Below are positions 42,443 to 49,834 of a DNA stretch of 64,000 bases, in pieces. Location: NCBI GenBank assembly GCA_035249905.1, contig DATFFT010000003.1:1-64000 (forward strand), read 5' to 3'. The stretch's first letter is position 1. The number at the start of each line of letters is the position of its first letter. Source of the stretch: JAOUEA01 sp035249905. GTDB taxonomy: Bacteria > Actinomycetota > UBA4738 > HRBIN12. Position numbers and translations under genes: made by a program. The notes under the pieces were generated by a model. That model saw only the letters and a list, made by a program, of their open reading frames with translations. It searched no databases and was not told the origin of the DNA.

Positions 42443-43999
42443 TCAACCGTCGAGCTCTGCCGCTTGCAGTTCGCGGGCACGGAGCGCGAGCCAGAACTCC
42501 ATACGGTCGAAGCTGCTCGACAGATCGCGACCCGTGAGCTCCTCGACCTTGCGCATGCGGTATCGAAGCGTGTGCCGGTGCACGAACAGCTCGGCCGCTG
42601 CCGTCTCCCATCGCGCGTTGTGTCCGAGGAATGCCTGGAGCGAGACGAGCAGCTCGCCGCCGTGTTCGCGATCGTACGTGTCGAGCGGACCGAGCATCGA
42701 ATCGGAGAAGGCGCGAAGGGCGCCGGGGTCGGCCATCGACAGCAACAGGCGATACGTGCCGAGATCGGCGAACCCCGCCTGTTGCCATCCCTCGAGCCGG
42801 CAGACCTGGAGCGCGTAGCGCGCCTCCCGCAGCGACCTGCCGATCTCGCTCGCGCCCACAGCCGAGCCCGCGCCGACGCGCACCTTCGATCCCAGCCGTT
42901 CCGCGATCGACGACGTGACCCCGTCGAGGTCGGGCGGCGGGTCCGCCTGGAGCAGCACGTGGACGCCGTCATCGGTCGCGGAGACCAGGAACCCCTCGGA
43001 CCCCCGCGACAGGTCGTCGGTGACCGCGTCGGCGAGCGCTTCGGCGTCGAGATCGCCGTCCAGTCCCTCGATCGAGAGGACCATGACACGGGCGTTCCGG
43101 TCGAATCCGAAACGAGCCAGGCCCCGCGTCTCTTCGGCCGCCGTGATCTCGCCACCGGCGAGGTCGTCGAAGAGATCTCCCTGCAGGCGGCGCCGAGCGT
43201 CGGCCACGGCACGCGCCTTCGAGAGCTCAATCGCGAACAGGCTCAGCGCGTGCCCCGCGACGATGCGATCGAACTGTGTCGGTTGATCCTGCTTGCCGAC
43301 CGCGAGGAAGGCTTCGACCCTGCCCTGCGCGCCGACGGGCTGGACCCAGATGTGGTGACCGCGGTCCATGAGGGTGACGCTGAACGACGTGCCGTCCGGG
43401 CGACGGCTGCGCAACTCGTCCCAGATCCGTCCCGCGCGCTGCATCGCCGCTCTGCCGGTGCTCGCGATCGGCTGTCCGTGCAGGTCGAGCGCCAGCACCC
43501 AGCCCTTCGTCACGTCTGCGAGCGACCGCGCGATGCCGTCGGCACCCGAACCATCCATCACGGCGCGCGTGAGCACGTGCTCGGCGTCGACCGCCCGCTG
43601 CAGGGTGTCGTACTGCTCGGCCAGGATGCGGGTGAAGATCGCTTCGGTGATCGCGATGAACGGCACCGGGTACGGCACCTCGAACAGCGGGAACCCGGCC
43701 TTGCCCGCCGCGGTGATCAACGATCGCGGGGTCCGCGTGTGGGTGAAGCCAAGCCCGAAACCCAGACCGGTGAGCCCGGCATCGACGAGACGCTTGAGGT
43801 AGGTGCGCTGTCTCGCCGGCGTCGTGCCGATGCCGAGCCCCGTGGTGAGGATCAGCTCGCCGCCCCTCAGCCAGGGTGTCGGGTCCTCGAGCTCCGAGAC
43901 GTGGACCCATCGGATCGGACGATCCGCCTCCTCTTCACCTGCGAGGAGGCGCAGCGGCATCCCCGGGATCGCAACGATGTCCCGCACGGTGACGGACAT
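42443..43999 (-). CDS. PucR-family transcriptional regulator
   Basis: A 518-residue regulator. Residues 1-125 are the purine-catabolism-type N-terminal domain (VRDIVAIPGMPLRLLAGEEE, LILTTG); the middle is a GGDEF-like CdaR segment; the C-terminus is the PucR helix-turn-helix (WETAAAELFVHRHTLRYRMRKVEELTG). Such proteins switch on use of purines, GABA or polyamines. Its start is leaderless (TACAAT 7 bases upstream), and an inverted repeat overlaps that hexamer, suggesting self-control. It lies between gabT and the transport and dehydrogenase genes it probably governs. Confidence 0.9.
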   Translation of the reverse strand: MSVTVRDIVAIPGMPLRLLAGEEEADRPIRWVHVSELEDPTPWLRGGELILTTGLGIGTTPARQRTYLKRLVDAGLTGLGFGLGFTHTRTPRSLITAAGKAGFPLFEVPYPVPFIAITEAIFTRILAEQYDTLQRAVDAEHVLTRAVMDGSGADGIARSLADVTKGWVLALDLHGQPIASTGRAAMQRAGRIWDELRSRRPDGTSFSVTLMDRGHHIWVQPVGAQGRVEAFLAVGKQDQPTQFDRIVAGHALSLFAIELSKARAVADARRRLQGDLFDDLAGGEITAAEETRGLARFGFDRNARVMVLSIEGLDGDLDAEALADAVTDDLSRGSEGFLVSATDDGVHVLLQADPPPDLDGVTSSIAERLGSKVRVGAGSAVGASEIGRSLREARYALQVCRLEGWQQAGFADLGTYRLLLSMADPGALRAFSDSMLGPLDTYDREHGGELLVSLQAFLGHNARWETAAAELFVHRHTLRYRMRKVEELTGRDLSSSFDRMEFWLALRARELQAAELDG

Positions 44000-44006
44000 G
44001 TCGACG

Positions 44007-44023
44007 ATTGTACGGAACGTACA
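44007..44023. promoter_or_regulatory. PucR -10 hexamer overlapped by inverted-repeat operator
   Basis: TGTACG-GAA-CGTACA (44009-44023) is a perfect 6-bp inverted repeat. On the minus strand TACAAT (44012-44007) is the -10 of the PucR gene. A further half site CGTACA lies at 44061-44066. Confidence 0.6.
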
Positions 44024-44098
44024 TCGGAGCCCCAGGGGGCCGCGGGTCGCATGGCCGGACCGTACAAATAGACCGGAAGTTCCTGGTGGTCGCAGGTG

Positions 44099-44127
44099 CT
44101 GACAGTCGATGCCCGACGCTCGACACT
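44099..44127 (+). promoter_or_regulatory. Promoter of gabT, leaderless
   Basis: CTGACA (44099-44104, five of six consensus) and GACACT (44122-44127) are 17 bases apart; the ATG at 44135 is 7 bases further. The CGTACA half site lies about 35 bases upstream of the -35 element, a position suited to an activator. Confidence 0.55.
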
Positions 44128-44134
44128 CTGTCGC

Positions 44135-45475
44135 ATGGACATCCCTCAAGAGCGCAAGGTCGTCACCGAGATCCCCGGCCCGAAGTCCCGGGAGTGGTTC
44201 GCGCGCCGCGGCGAGGCCGTGCCTCGCGGTGTGGGGAACATGCACCCGCTCGTCACCGCCCGGGGTTCCGGGGCGATCATCGAAGACGTCGACGGGAACC
44301 GCCTGATCGATCTGGCCACCGGCATCTCCACGCTGAACCTCGGCCACACGCCGCCAGCCGTGGTCGACGCCATCGCGCGGCAGGCCGAGCTCCACACCCA
44401 CACGTGCTTCCACGTGACCGTGAACGAACCGTACATCGAGCTCGCCGAGCGGCTGAACCGGCTCGCCCCCGGCGACGACGCGAAGAAGACGATGTTCGCG
44501 AACTCAGGCGCGGAGGCCGTCGAGAACGCCGTGAAGATCGCCCGCCACCACACGGGGCGCACGGCGATCGTCGCGTTCGATGATGCGTTCCACGGACGCA
44601 CGCTGCTGGCCATGTCGCTCACCGCGAAGGTGATGCCGTACAAGCACGGCATGGGGCCGTTCGCACCCGAGATCTACCGCCTCCCGTTCGCCTACCCGTA
44701 CAGGTGGCGTGGAACCCCGGATCGGGTCACCGAGGAGGCGCTCGCCTACGCGACCGACCAGATGCACAAGCACATCGGCGAGGACAACATCGCCGCGGTC
44801 ATCATGGAGCCCATCCAGGGGGAAGGCGGCTTCATCGTGCCGTCGCCCGGCTTCGTAAAAGGCATCGCCGAGTTCTGCTCGTCCAACGGCATCGTGTTCG
44901 TCGCCGACGAGATCCAGTCGGGGCTGGGCCGTGCCGGGCGCTGGTTCGCGATCGAGGACGAGGACGTGGTTCCGGACATCGTCACGACGGCCAAGTCGCT
45001 CGGCGGCGGGCTGCCGATCAGCGCGATCACCGGCCGTACCGAGATCATGGACGCCGTGCATCCGGGTGGGCTCGGAGGCACCTTCGGCGGGAACCCCGTT
45101 GCGGCCGCGGCCTCCCTCGCGTTCCTCGACACGATCGAGCGTGAGGACCTCCTCGCTCGCGCTCGCGAGCTCGGCGTGAAGATCATGGGCCGGTTCGAGG
45201 CGTTCGCCGCGACGCACGACGTCGTCGGCGACGTGCGGGGCCGGGGGGCGATGTGCGCGATCGAGCTCGTCTCCGACCGGGGGAGCAAGGAACCTCTCGA
45301 CGCCGAGACGATGAACGCCATCGGCCGCCGCTGCTTGGAGAACGGGGTGCTGGTGCTCACGGCCGGCACGTACGGCAACGTCGTGCGTCTGCTGCCGCCG
45401 ATCACGATCGATGAGGCGCTGCTCGATGAGGGCCTCGACGTGCTGGACGACGCGATCGGCTCGGTCACCGGCTGA
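44135..45475 (+). CDS. gabT: 4-aminobutyrate aminotransferase (class III)
   Basis: A 446-residue PLP enzyme that moves the amino group of GABA to 2-oxoglutarate, giving succinate semialdehyde. Motifs: NSGAEAVENAVKIAR, FHGRTLLAMSLT, IMEPIQGEGGF, FVADEIQSGLGR, PLP lysine in TTAKSLGGGLP and GGTFGGNPVA. Divergent from the PucR gene and facing the dehydrogenases that act before and after it in the pathway. Confidence 0.92.
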   Translation: MDIPQERKVVTEIPGPKSREWFARRGEAVPRGVGNMHPLVTARGSGAIIEDVDGNRLIDLATGISTLNLGHTPPAVVDAIARQAELHTHTCFHVTVNEPYIELAERLNRLAPGDDAKKTMFANSGAEAVENAVKIARHHTGRTAIVAFDDAFHGRTLLAMSLTAKVMPYKHGMGPFAPEIYRLPFAYPYRWRGTPDRVTEEALAYATDQMHKHIGEDNIAAVIMEPIQGEGGFIVPSPGFVKGIAEFCSSNGIVFVADEIQSGLGRAGRWFAIEDEDVVPDIVTTAKSLGGGLPISAITGRTEIMDAVHPGGLGGTFGGNPVAAAASLAFLDTIEREDLLARARELGVKIMGRFEAFAATHDVVGDVRGRGAMCAIELVSDRGSKEPLDAETMNAIGRRCLENGVLVLTAGTYGNVVRLLPPITIDEALLDEGLDVLDDAIGSVTG

Positions 45476-45531
45476 CACGGAACGTCGATCGAGCCAGGGT
45501 TGCCCACCGCTGCCCTTCCGGACGCTCCCGA

Positions 45532-45537
45532 TAGACT
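45532..45537 (+). promoter_or_regulatory. -10-like hexamer of otsA, leaderless
   Basis: TAGACT lies 7 bases before the ATG at 45545 with no ribosome-binding site. It separates otsA from gabT as an independent unit. Confidence 0.5.
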
Positions 45538-45544
45538 GCGGGCG

Positions 45545-47023
45545 ATGTCTCGGAGGGGAACCATCGCGGCCAGCGCGATCGAATCACCGATCGTGGTCGC
45601 CTCGAACCGCGGACCCGTGAGCTTCGATCGCGACGACCGGGGGCGTCTGAGCCCCCGCCGCGGCACGGGAGGCCTCGTCACCGCGCTCTCGGGGGTCTTC
45701 TATCGAGACGACACGACGTGGGTATCGGCAGCGATGACCGAGGGCGACCGCAGCGTCGCGCTGAAGGGTCGCACGGTCACCTCGGAGTCCCATCAACGCA
45801 TGCGATACGTCGTGATCCCGCCCGATCGGTACGAGGACTACTACAACGAGGTGTCCAACCGCATCTTGTGGATGGCGCATCACAACCTGTGGGACATCCC
45901 CCGCTCCCCGATCTTCGACGACGATACGCAGGCCGCCTGGCACGACTTCGTCGAAGCCAACCGGGCGTTCGCTCAGGCGCTCGCCCAGGAAGCCGACAAC
46001 GACCCCGTCTTCCTGATCCAGGACTATCACCTCTGCCTGGTGCCCGGCATGTTGCGTGAGCTGGTCCCCGGATCGAAGATCGTGCACTTCTCCCACACCC
46101 CGTTCGCAGGCGCCACCTACCTGCGGGTGCTGCCCGGGGCCATGCGTGCAGCACTGCTTCGCGGCATGGCCGGTGCTGACGTGCTCGGGTTCCAGGCGAA
46201 GGGTTGGGCCGAGAACTACCTGCTCTCCGCCCGCAGCCTGCCGGAGCTGCGGGTGCTCCGCGGCGGACGCCTCGATATCGAGGGACGGACCGCGGCCGTT
46301 CGGTCCTTCCCGGTCGCGGTCAGCGCCGAGCCGCTGCGCGAGACGGCCAACCGCCCTGAGGCCGATGTGGTCCGCGACGAGCTCCGTGCCTGGGCGGGCG
46401 ACTCGAAGATCGTGCTGCGCGTCGACCGGCTCGAGCCGTCGAAGAACATACTGCGCGGTTTCCTCGCCTACGAGCTGTTCCTGCGCCGGAACCCGTCCTG
46501 GGCGGGATCGGTGCGGTTCCTCTGCTTGCTCAGCCCCTCGCGCGAGGACGTGCCCGAGTACCAGAACTACGGCGAGGAGTGCCTCGCGGAAGCGGAGCGG
46601 ATCAACAAGGAGTTCGGGCGGAAGCAGTGGCAGCCGATCGAGGTTCGCGTGCAGGAGGACTACGCGTTCGCCGTCGCCGCCTACGACCTCTACGACGTGT
46701 TGTTCGTGAATCCGACGTACGACGGCATGAACCTCGTCGCGATGGAGGGTCCGCTCGTGAACCGGCGTGACGGCGTCCTGGTGCTCTCTCGCAACGCCGG
46801 TGCGTTCAGCCGTCTCGGCCGTCAGGCCCTGGCGGTCAACCCGTTCGACCTGGCCGAGACGGCCGAGGCCATCCGCGAGGGGCTCGAGATGCCCGAGGAG
46901 GAGCGCGCGCGGCGAGCCCGCGGGCTCACACGCACGGTGCAGGCCCACACACCGGCCAACTGGCTCGCCGACCAGCTCGAGGCGGTCGACCAGGTGCGTC
47001 CCCCGAGTCGACGTCGTTCGTGA
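45545..47023 (+). CDS. otsA: Trehalose-6-phosphate synthase
   Basis: A 492-residue GT20 glycosyltransferase that joins UDP-glucose (or another NDP-glucose) and glucose 6-phosphate. Motifs: VVASNRGPVSF, GTGGLVTAL, WMAHHNLWD, IQDYHLCLVPGMLRE, HFSHTPF, RVDRLEPSKNI and NPTYDGMNLVAMEGP, the last binding the nucleotide. Length is normal. It converges on otsB with a 51-base gap. Confidence 0.95.
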   Translation: MSRRGTIAASAIESPIVVASNRGPVSFDRDDRGRLSPRRGTGGLVTALSGVFYRDDTTWVSAAMTEGDRSVALKGRTVTSESHQRMRYVVIPPDRYEDYYNEVSNRILWMAHHNLWDIPRSPIFDDDTQAAWHDFVEANRAFAQALAQEADNDPVFLIQDYHLCLVPGMLRELVPGSKIVHFSHTPFAGATYLRVLPGAMRAALLRGMAGADVLGFQAKGWAENYLLSARSLPELRVLRGGRLDIEGRTAAVRSFPVAVSAEPLRETANRPEADVVRDELRAWAGDSKIVLRVDRLEPSKNILRGFLAYELFLRRNPSWAGSVRFLCLLSPSREDVPEYQNYGEECLAEAERINKEFGRKQWQPIEVRVQEDYAFAVAAYDLYDVLFVNPTYDGMNLVAMEGPLVNRRDGVLVLSRNAGAFSRLGRQALAVNPFDLAETAEAIREGLEMPEEERARRARGLTRTVQAHTPANWLADQLEAVDQVRPPSRRRS

Positions 47024-47074
47024 GCGGCACGGCTCGAGACATGCGGTCGAGCGCGATCGCCGCCGACGTGCCGG

Positions 47075-47803
47075 TCAGAGTCCGCGGAGCAGCGTGACGA
47101 GCCCTGCCGGGCCATCGACGACGACATCCGCCGTATCGCTCAGCGCAACGGGTGTCTCACGCCCGTGCACGGCCACCTTGACCGTGCGCACCCCGCGTTC
47201 GGCGAGCCGGTCCAACGCCTCGAACGCACGGATGTCCGCGACGTCGTCGCCGGCGTAGAGCACGGCATCGAGCCGTTCAGCTGCGACGATGCGTTCGACC
47301 GCCCCCTCCTTCAACGGTCGGTCGGCCGGCACGAGCTCGATGACCATCTTCCCCGGCAGCAGGGTGAGCCCCGACCTGCGGGCGATCGGCGCGAGTCCGG
47401 TCTCGAGCTCGTCCCGGGCCTGGCTCGCGTCGTCCGCCGCCCGATAGTGCACGGCGACCGAGCCTCCCTTCGGTTCCACCCTGGCGCCCGCGACCCGAGC
47501 GGCGGCCTCGCCCACCGCGTCGAGCACGTCGTCGGAGAGCGGGGTCGCGATGTCGGACAGCCCGTAGAGGCCCGCGAGGCGGACCCCTTCGACCCCCACG
47601 AGGTCACGGAGCTGTTCGTTCGTCCGGCCGGACACCACTGCGACCACCGTGTACCGGCCGACCAGTCGCTCGATCGCGTCTCGGGCACCGTCGCGGATGC
47701 GGGCCAGCTCGGGCCTGGCCACGATCGGGCTGAGCGTGCCGTCGAAATCGAGCAGCACCCCGGTACGACCATCTTCGATGCGGAACGACCTGAGACGATC
47801 CAT
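47075..47803 (-). CDS. otsB: Trehalose-6-phosphate phosphatase
   Basis: A 242-residue HAD-type phosphatase that completes trehalose synthesis. DFDGTLSPI (nucleophile Asp and second Asp, residues 19-27), VVSGRTNEQLR, the cap region KPxEGGSVAVHYR-like segment, and GDDVADIRAFE (Mg-binding) are present. It is transcribed opposite to otsA from a leaderless promoter (TAGGAT, 7 bases), next to the trehalase promoter. Confidence 0.93.
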   Translation of the reverse strand: MDRLRSFRIEDGRTGVLLDFDGTLSPIVARPELARIRDGARDAIERLVGRYTVVAVVSGRTNEQLRDLVGVEGVRLAGLYGLSDIATPLSDDVLDAVGEAAARVAGARVEPKGGSVAVHYRAADDASQARDELETGLAPIARRSGLTLLPGKMVIELVPADRPLKEGAVERIVAAERLDAVLYAGDDVADIRAFEALDRLAERGVRTVKVAVHGRETPVALSDTADVVVDGPAGLVTLLRGL

Positions 47804-47810
47804 CCCGGAA

Positions 47811-47842
47811 ATCCTAGTGTTCGTGCGCCGCAGGGCTACACT
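47811..47842. promoter_or_regulatory. Divergent leaderless promoters, otsB and GH15 trehalase
   Basis: Minus strand: TAGGAT (47811-47816), 7 bases before the otsB ATG at 47803. Plus strand: TACACT (47837-47842), 8 bases before the trehalase GTG at 47851. The whole gap is 47 bases. Confidence 0.55.
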
Positions 47843-47850
47843 CGCGTCCC

Positions 47851-49803
47851 GTGAGCGACGCCAACGTCGTGCCGTTGTCCCCTGCAGCGCACCCGCCCGA
47901 GGGTGGGTCGGTCGCGCCGTTGCAGAGTCACCAGAGCCCGTTCCCTCCGATCGCCGAGTACGGGTTCTTGAGCGATCGCGAGGCGACCGCGCTCGTCGGG
48001 CCAAGCGGCAGCGTCGAGTGGCTCTGCGCACCGCGACCCGACAGCGCCAGCGTCTTCGGAGCGATGCTCGACCGGTCGGCGGGAGCCTTCCGTCTCGGCC
48101 CGGCCGAGCTGCTCGTTCCCGCCGGACGCCGCTACATGCCCGGAACGAACGTGCTCGAGACCACATGGCAGACCCGGACCGGGTGGCTGATCGTGCGCGA
48201 CGCGCTCGTGATGGGTCCCTGGCGCGACGATGAACGTCCCGAGGGCTATCGACGTCCGCCCGGCGACTACCGCGCCGAACACATGTTGTTGCGGGTCGTT
48301 CGCTGCGCCCAGGGGCAGGTCGATCTCGTGCTGAACTGCGAGCCGGCGTTCGACTACGGGCGTACCGACGCCCGATGGGAATACACCGGGCCCGGGTGGA
48401 CCGAGGCGATGGCTCGAGGCGGCGACGCCGATCCCCACCTTCGACTCACGACCGACATGCGGCTGGGCCTGGAAGGTCGAGCCGCGGTCGCTTTCACGCG
48501 GCTCAACGACGGCGAGTCCGCCTTCGCCGCGCTGAGCTGGAGCGGCGACGAGCGCGGGGTGCCCGTCGATGCGAACGAAGCCTGGCAGCAGGTCTACGAG
48601 ACCGCCGATTTCTGGCGAGCCTGGCTCAACATGGGCGAGTTCCCCGACCACCCCTGGCGCTCGCACCTGCAACGCGCCGCGCTCACCTTGAAGGGCCTCA
48701 CCTACGCCCCCACCGGCGCGTTGATCGCCGCCCCCACGACCTCGCTGCCCGAGACCCCCGGCGGCGAGCGGAACTGGGACTACCGGTACAGCTGGGTCCG
48801 AGACGCGACGTTCGCCCTGTGGGGTCTGTACACGCTGGGCTTCGACTTCGAGGCCAACAGCTTCTTCTACTTCATCGAGGACCAGTTCAAGGACGGCACC
48901 CCGTTGCAGGTGATGTACGGCGTCGGTGGGGAGAAGGACCTGACCGAGCACACGCTCGACCACCTCACCGGATACGAGCAGGCGCGTCCGGTGCGCGTGG
49001 GAAACTCCGCACACGACCAGCACCAGCACGATGTCTGGGGCGCTCTTCTCGACAGCGTGTACCTGCATATGCGCTCGGGAGAGTTCCTCACCGGCCGGTC
49101 GTGGGCGGGCCTCGAGCGACAGGTCGAGGAAGCCGTGGAGCACTGGCGGGGGCCCGACCACGGCATCTGGGAGATGCGTGGCGCGCCGCAGCACTTCGTG
49201 TCCTCGAAGATCATGTGCTGGGTGGCCTGCGACCGAGGCGCCCGCCTCGCCGAGGTGCTCGACAAGCCGGAGCTCGCGGCTCGGTGGGCCGCGGAGGCCG
49301 AGCTGATCAGGGCCGACATCCTGGAGAACGGGGTGGACGAGCGCGGCGTCCTCACGCAGATCTACGGCTCCCCAGCACTCGATGCGTCGCTGCTGCTCGC
49401 CCCCCTGATGCGGTTCCTGCCCGCCGACGACCCGCGCATCCGCGCGACGGTCCTCGCGATCGCCGACGAGCTCACCCTCGACGGCCTGGTGCTTCGCTAC
49501 AAGGTGGACGAGATCGACGACGGCCTCGACGGCGAGGAGGCGACGTTCGCGATCTGCTCGTTCTGGCTGGTCTCCGCGCTGGTGGAGATCGGCGAGCTCG
49601 AGCGCGCCCGCGATCTGTGCGAGCGGATGCTGTCCTTCGCGAGCCCGCTCGGCCTCTACGCCGAGGAGATCGACCCACGCACCGGCCGGCATTGGGGCAA
49701 TTTCCCGCAGGCGTTCACCCATCTGGCACAGATCAACGCTCTGATGCACGTGGTGCGCGCCGACACGGTCGCGCCCGCAGGCGCACCGCCCCCACTTCGC
49801 TGA
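47851..49803 (+). CDS. GH15 family trehalase-like glycoside hydrolase
   Basis: A 650-residue protein of the glucoamylase-like GH15 family: N-terminal beta sandwich (IAEYGFLSDREATALVGPSGSVEWLC...) and an (alpha/alpha)6 barrel with NWDYRYSWVRDATFAL, SSKIMCWVACDR and YAEEIDPRTGRHWGNFPQAFTHLAQ. Mycobacterial trehalases of this type hydrolyse trehalose to glucose. Placement next to otsA and otsB favours trehalose as substrate; an alpha-glucan is the alternative. No signal peptide, so it acts in the cytoplasm. Confidence 0.85.
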   Translation: MSDANVVPLSPAAHPPEGGSVAPLQSHQSPFPPIAEYGFLSDREATALVGPSGSVEWLCAPRPDSASVFGAMLDRSAGAFRLGPAELLVPAGRRYMPGTNVLETTWQTRTGWLIVRDALVMGPWRDDERPEGYRRPPGDYRAEHMLLRVVRCAQGQVDLVLNCEPAFDYGRTDARWEYTGPGWTEAMARGGDADPHLRLTTDMRLGLEGRAAVAFTRLNDGESAFAALSWSGDERGVPVDANEAWQQVYETADFWRAWLNMGEFPDHPWRSHLQRAALTLKGLTYAPTGALIAAPTTSLPETPGGERNWDYRYSWVRDATFALWGLYTLGFDFEANSFFYFIEDQFKDGTPLQVMYGVGGEKDLTEHTLDHLTGYEQARPVRVGNSAHDQHQHDVWGALLDSVYLHMRSGEFLTGRSWAGLERQVEEAVEHWRGPDHGIWEMRGAPQHFVSSKIMCWVACDRGARLAEVLDKPELAARWAAEAELIRADILENGVDERGVLTQIYGSPALDASLLLAPLMRFLPADDPRIRATVLAIADELTLDGLVLRYKVDEIDDGLDGEEATFAICSFWLVSALVEIGELERARDLCERMLSFASPLGLYAEEIDPRTGRHWGNFPQAFTHLAQINALMHVVRADTVAPAGAPPPLR

Positions 49804-49804
49804 T

Positions 49805-49833
49805 CGCGGTCCCCGCCGCGAGGAACGACCGCG
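49805..49833. terminator. Weak inverted repeat between convergent genes
   Basis: CGCGGTC and GACCGCG form a 7-bp stem with a 15-base loop between the ends of the trehalase and MMPL genes. No T-run is present; a possible bidirectional terminator. Confidence 0.3.
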
Positions 49834-49834
49834 T

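Noticed and set aside
47030..47075. Inverted repeat GGCACG/CGTGCC between otsA and otsB
   Set aside because: The loop is nearly 40 bases and there is no T-run; not convincing as a terminator.
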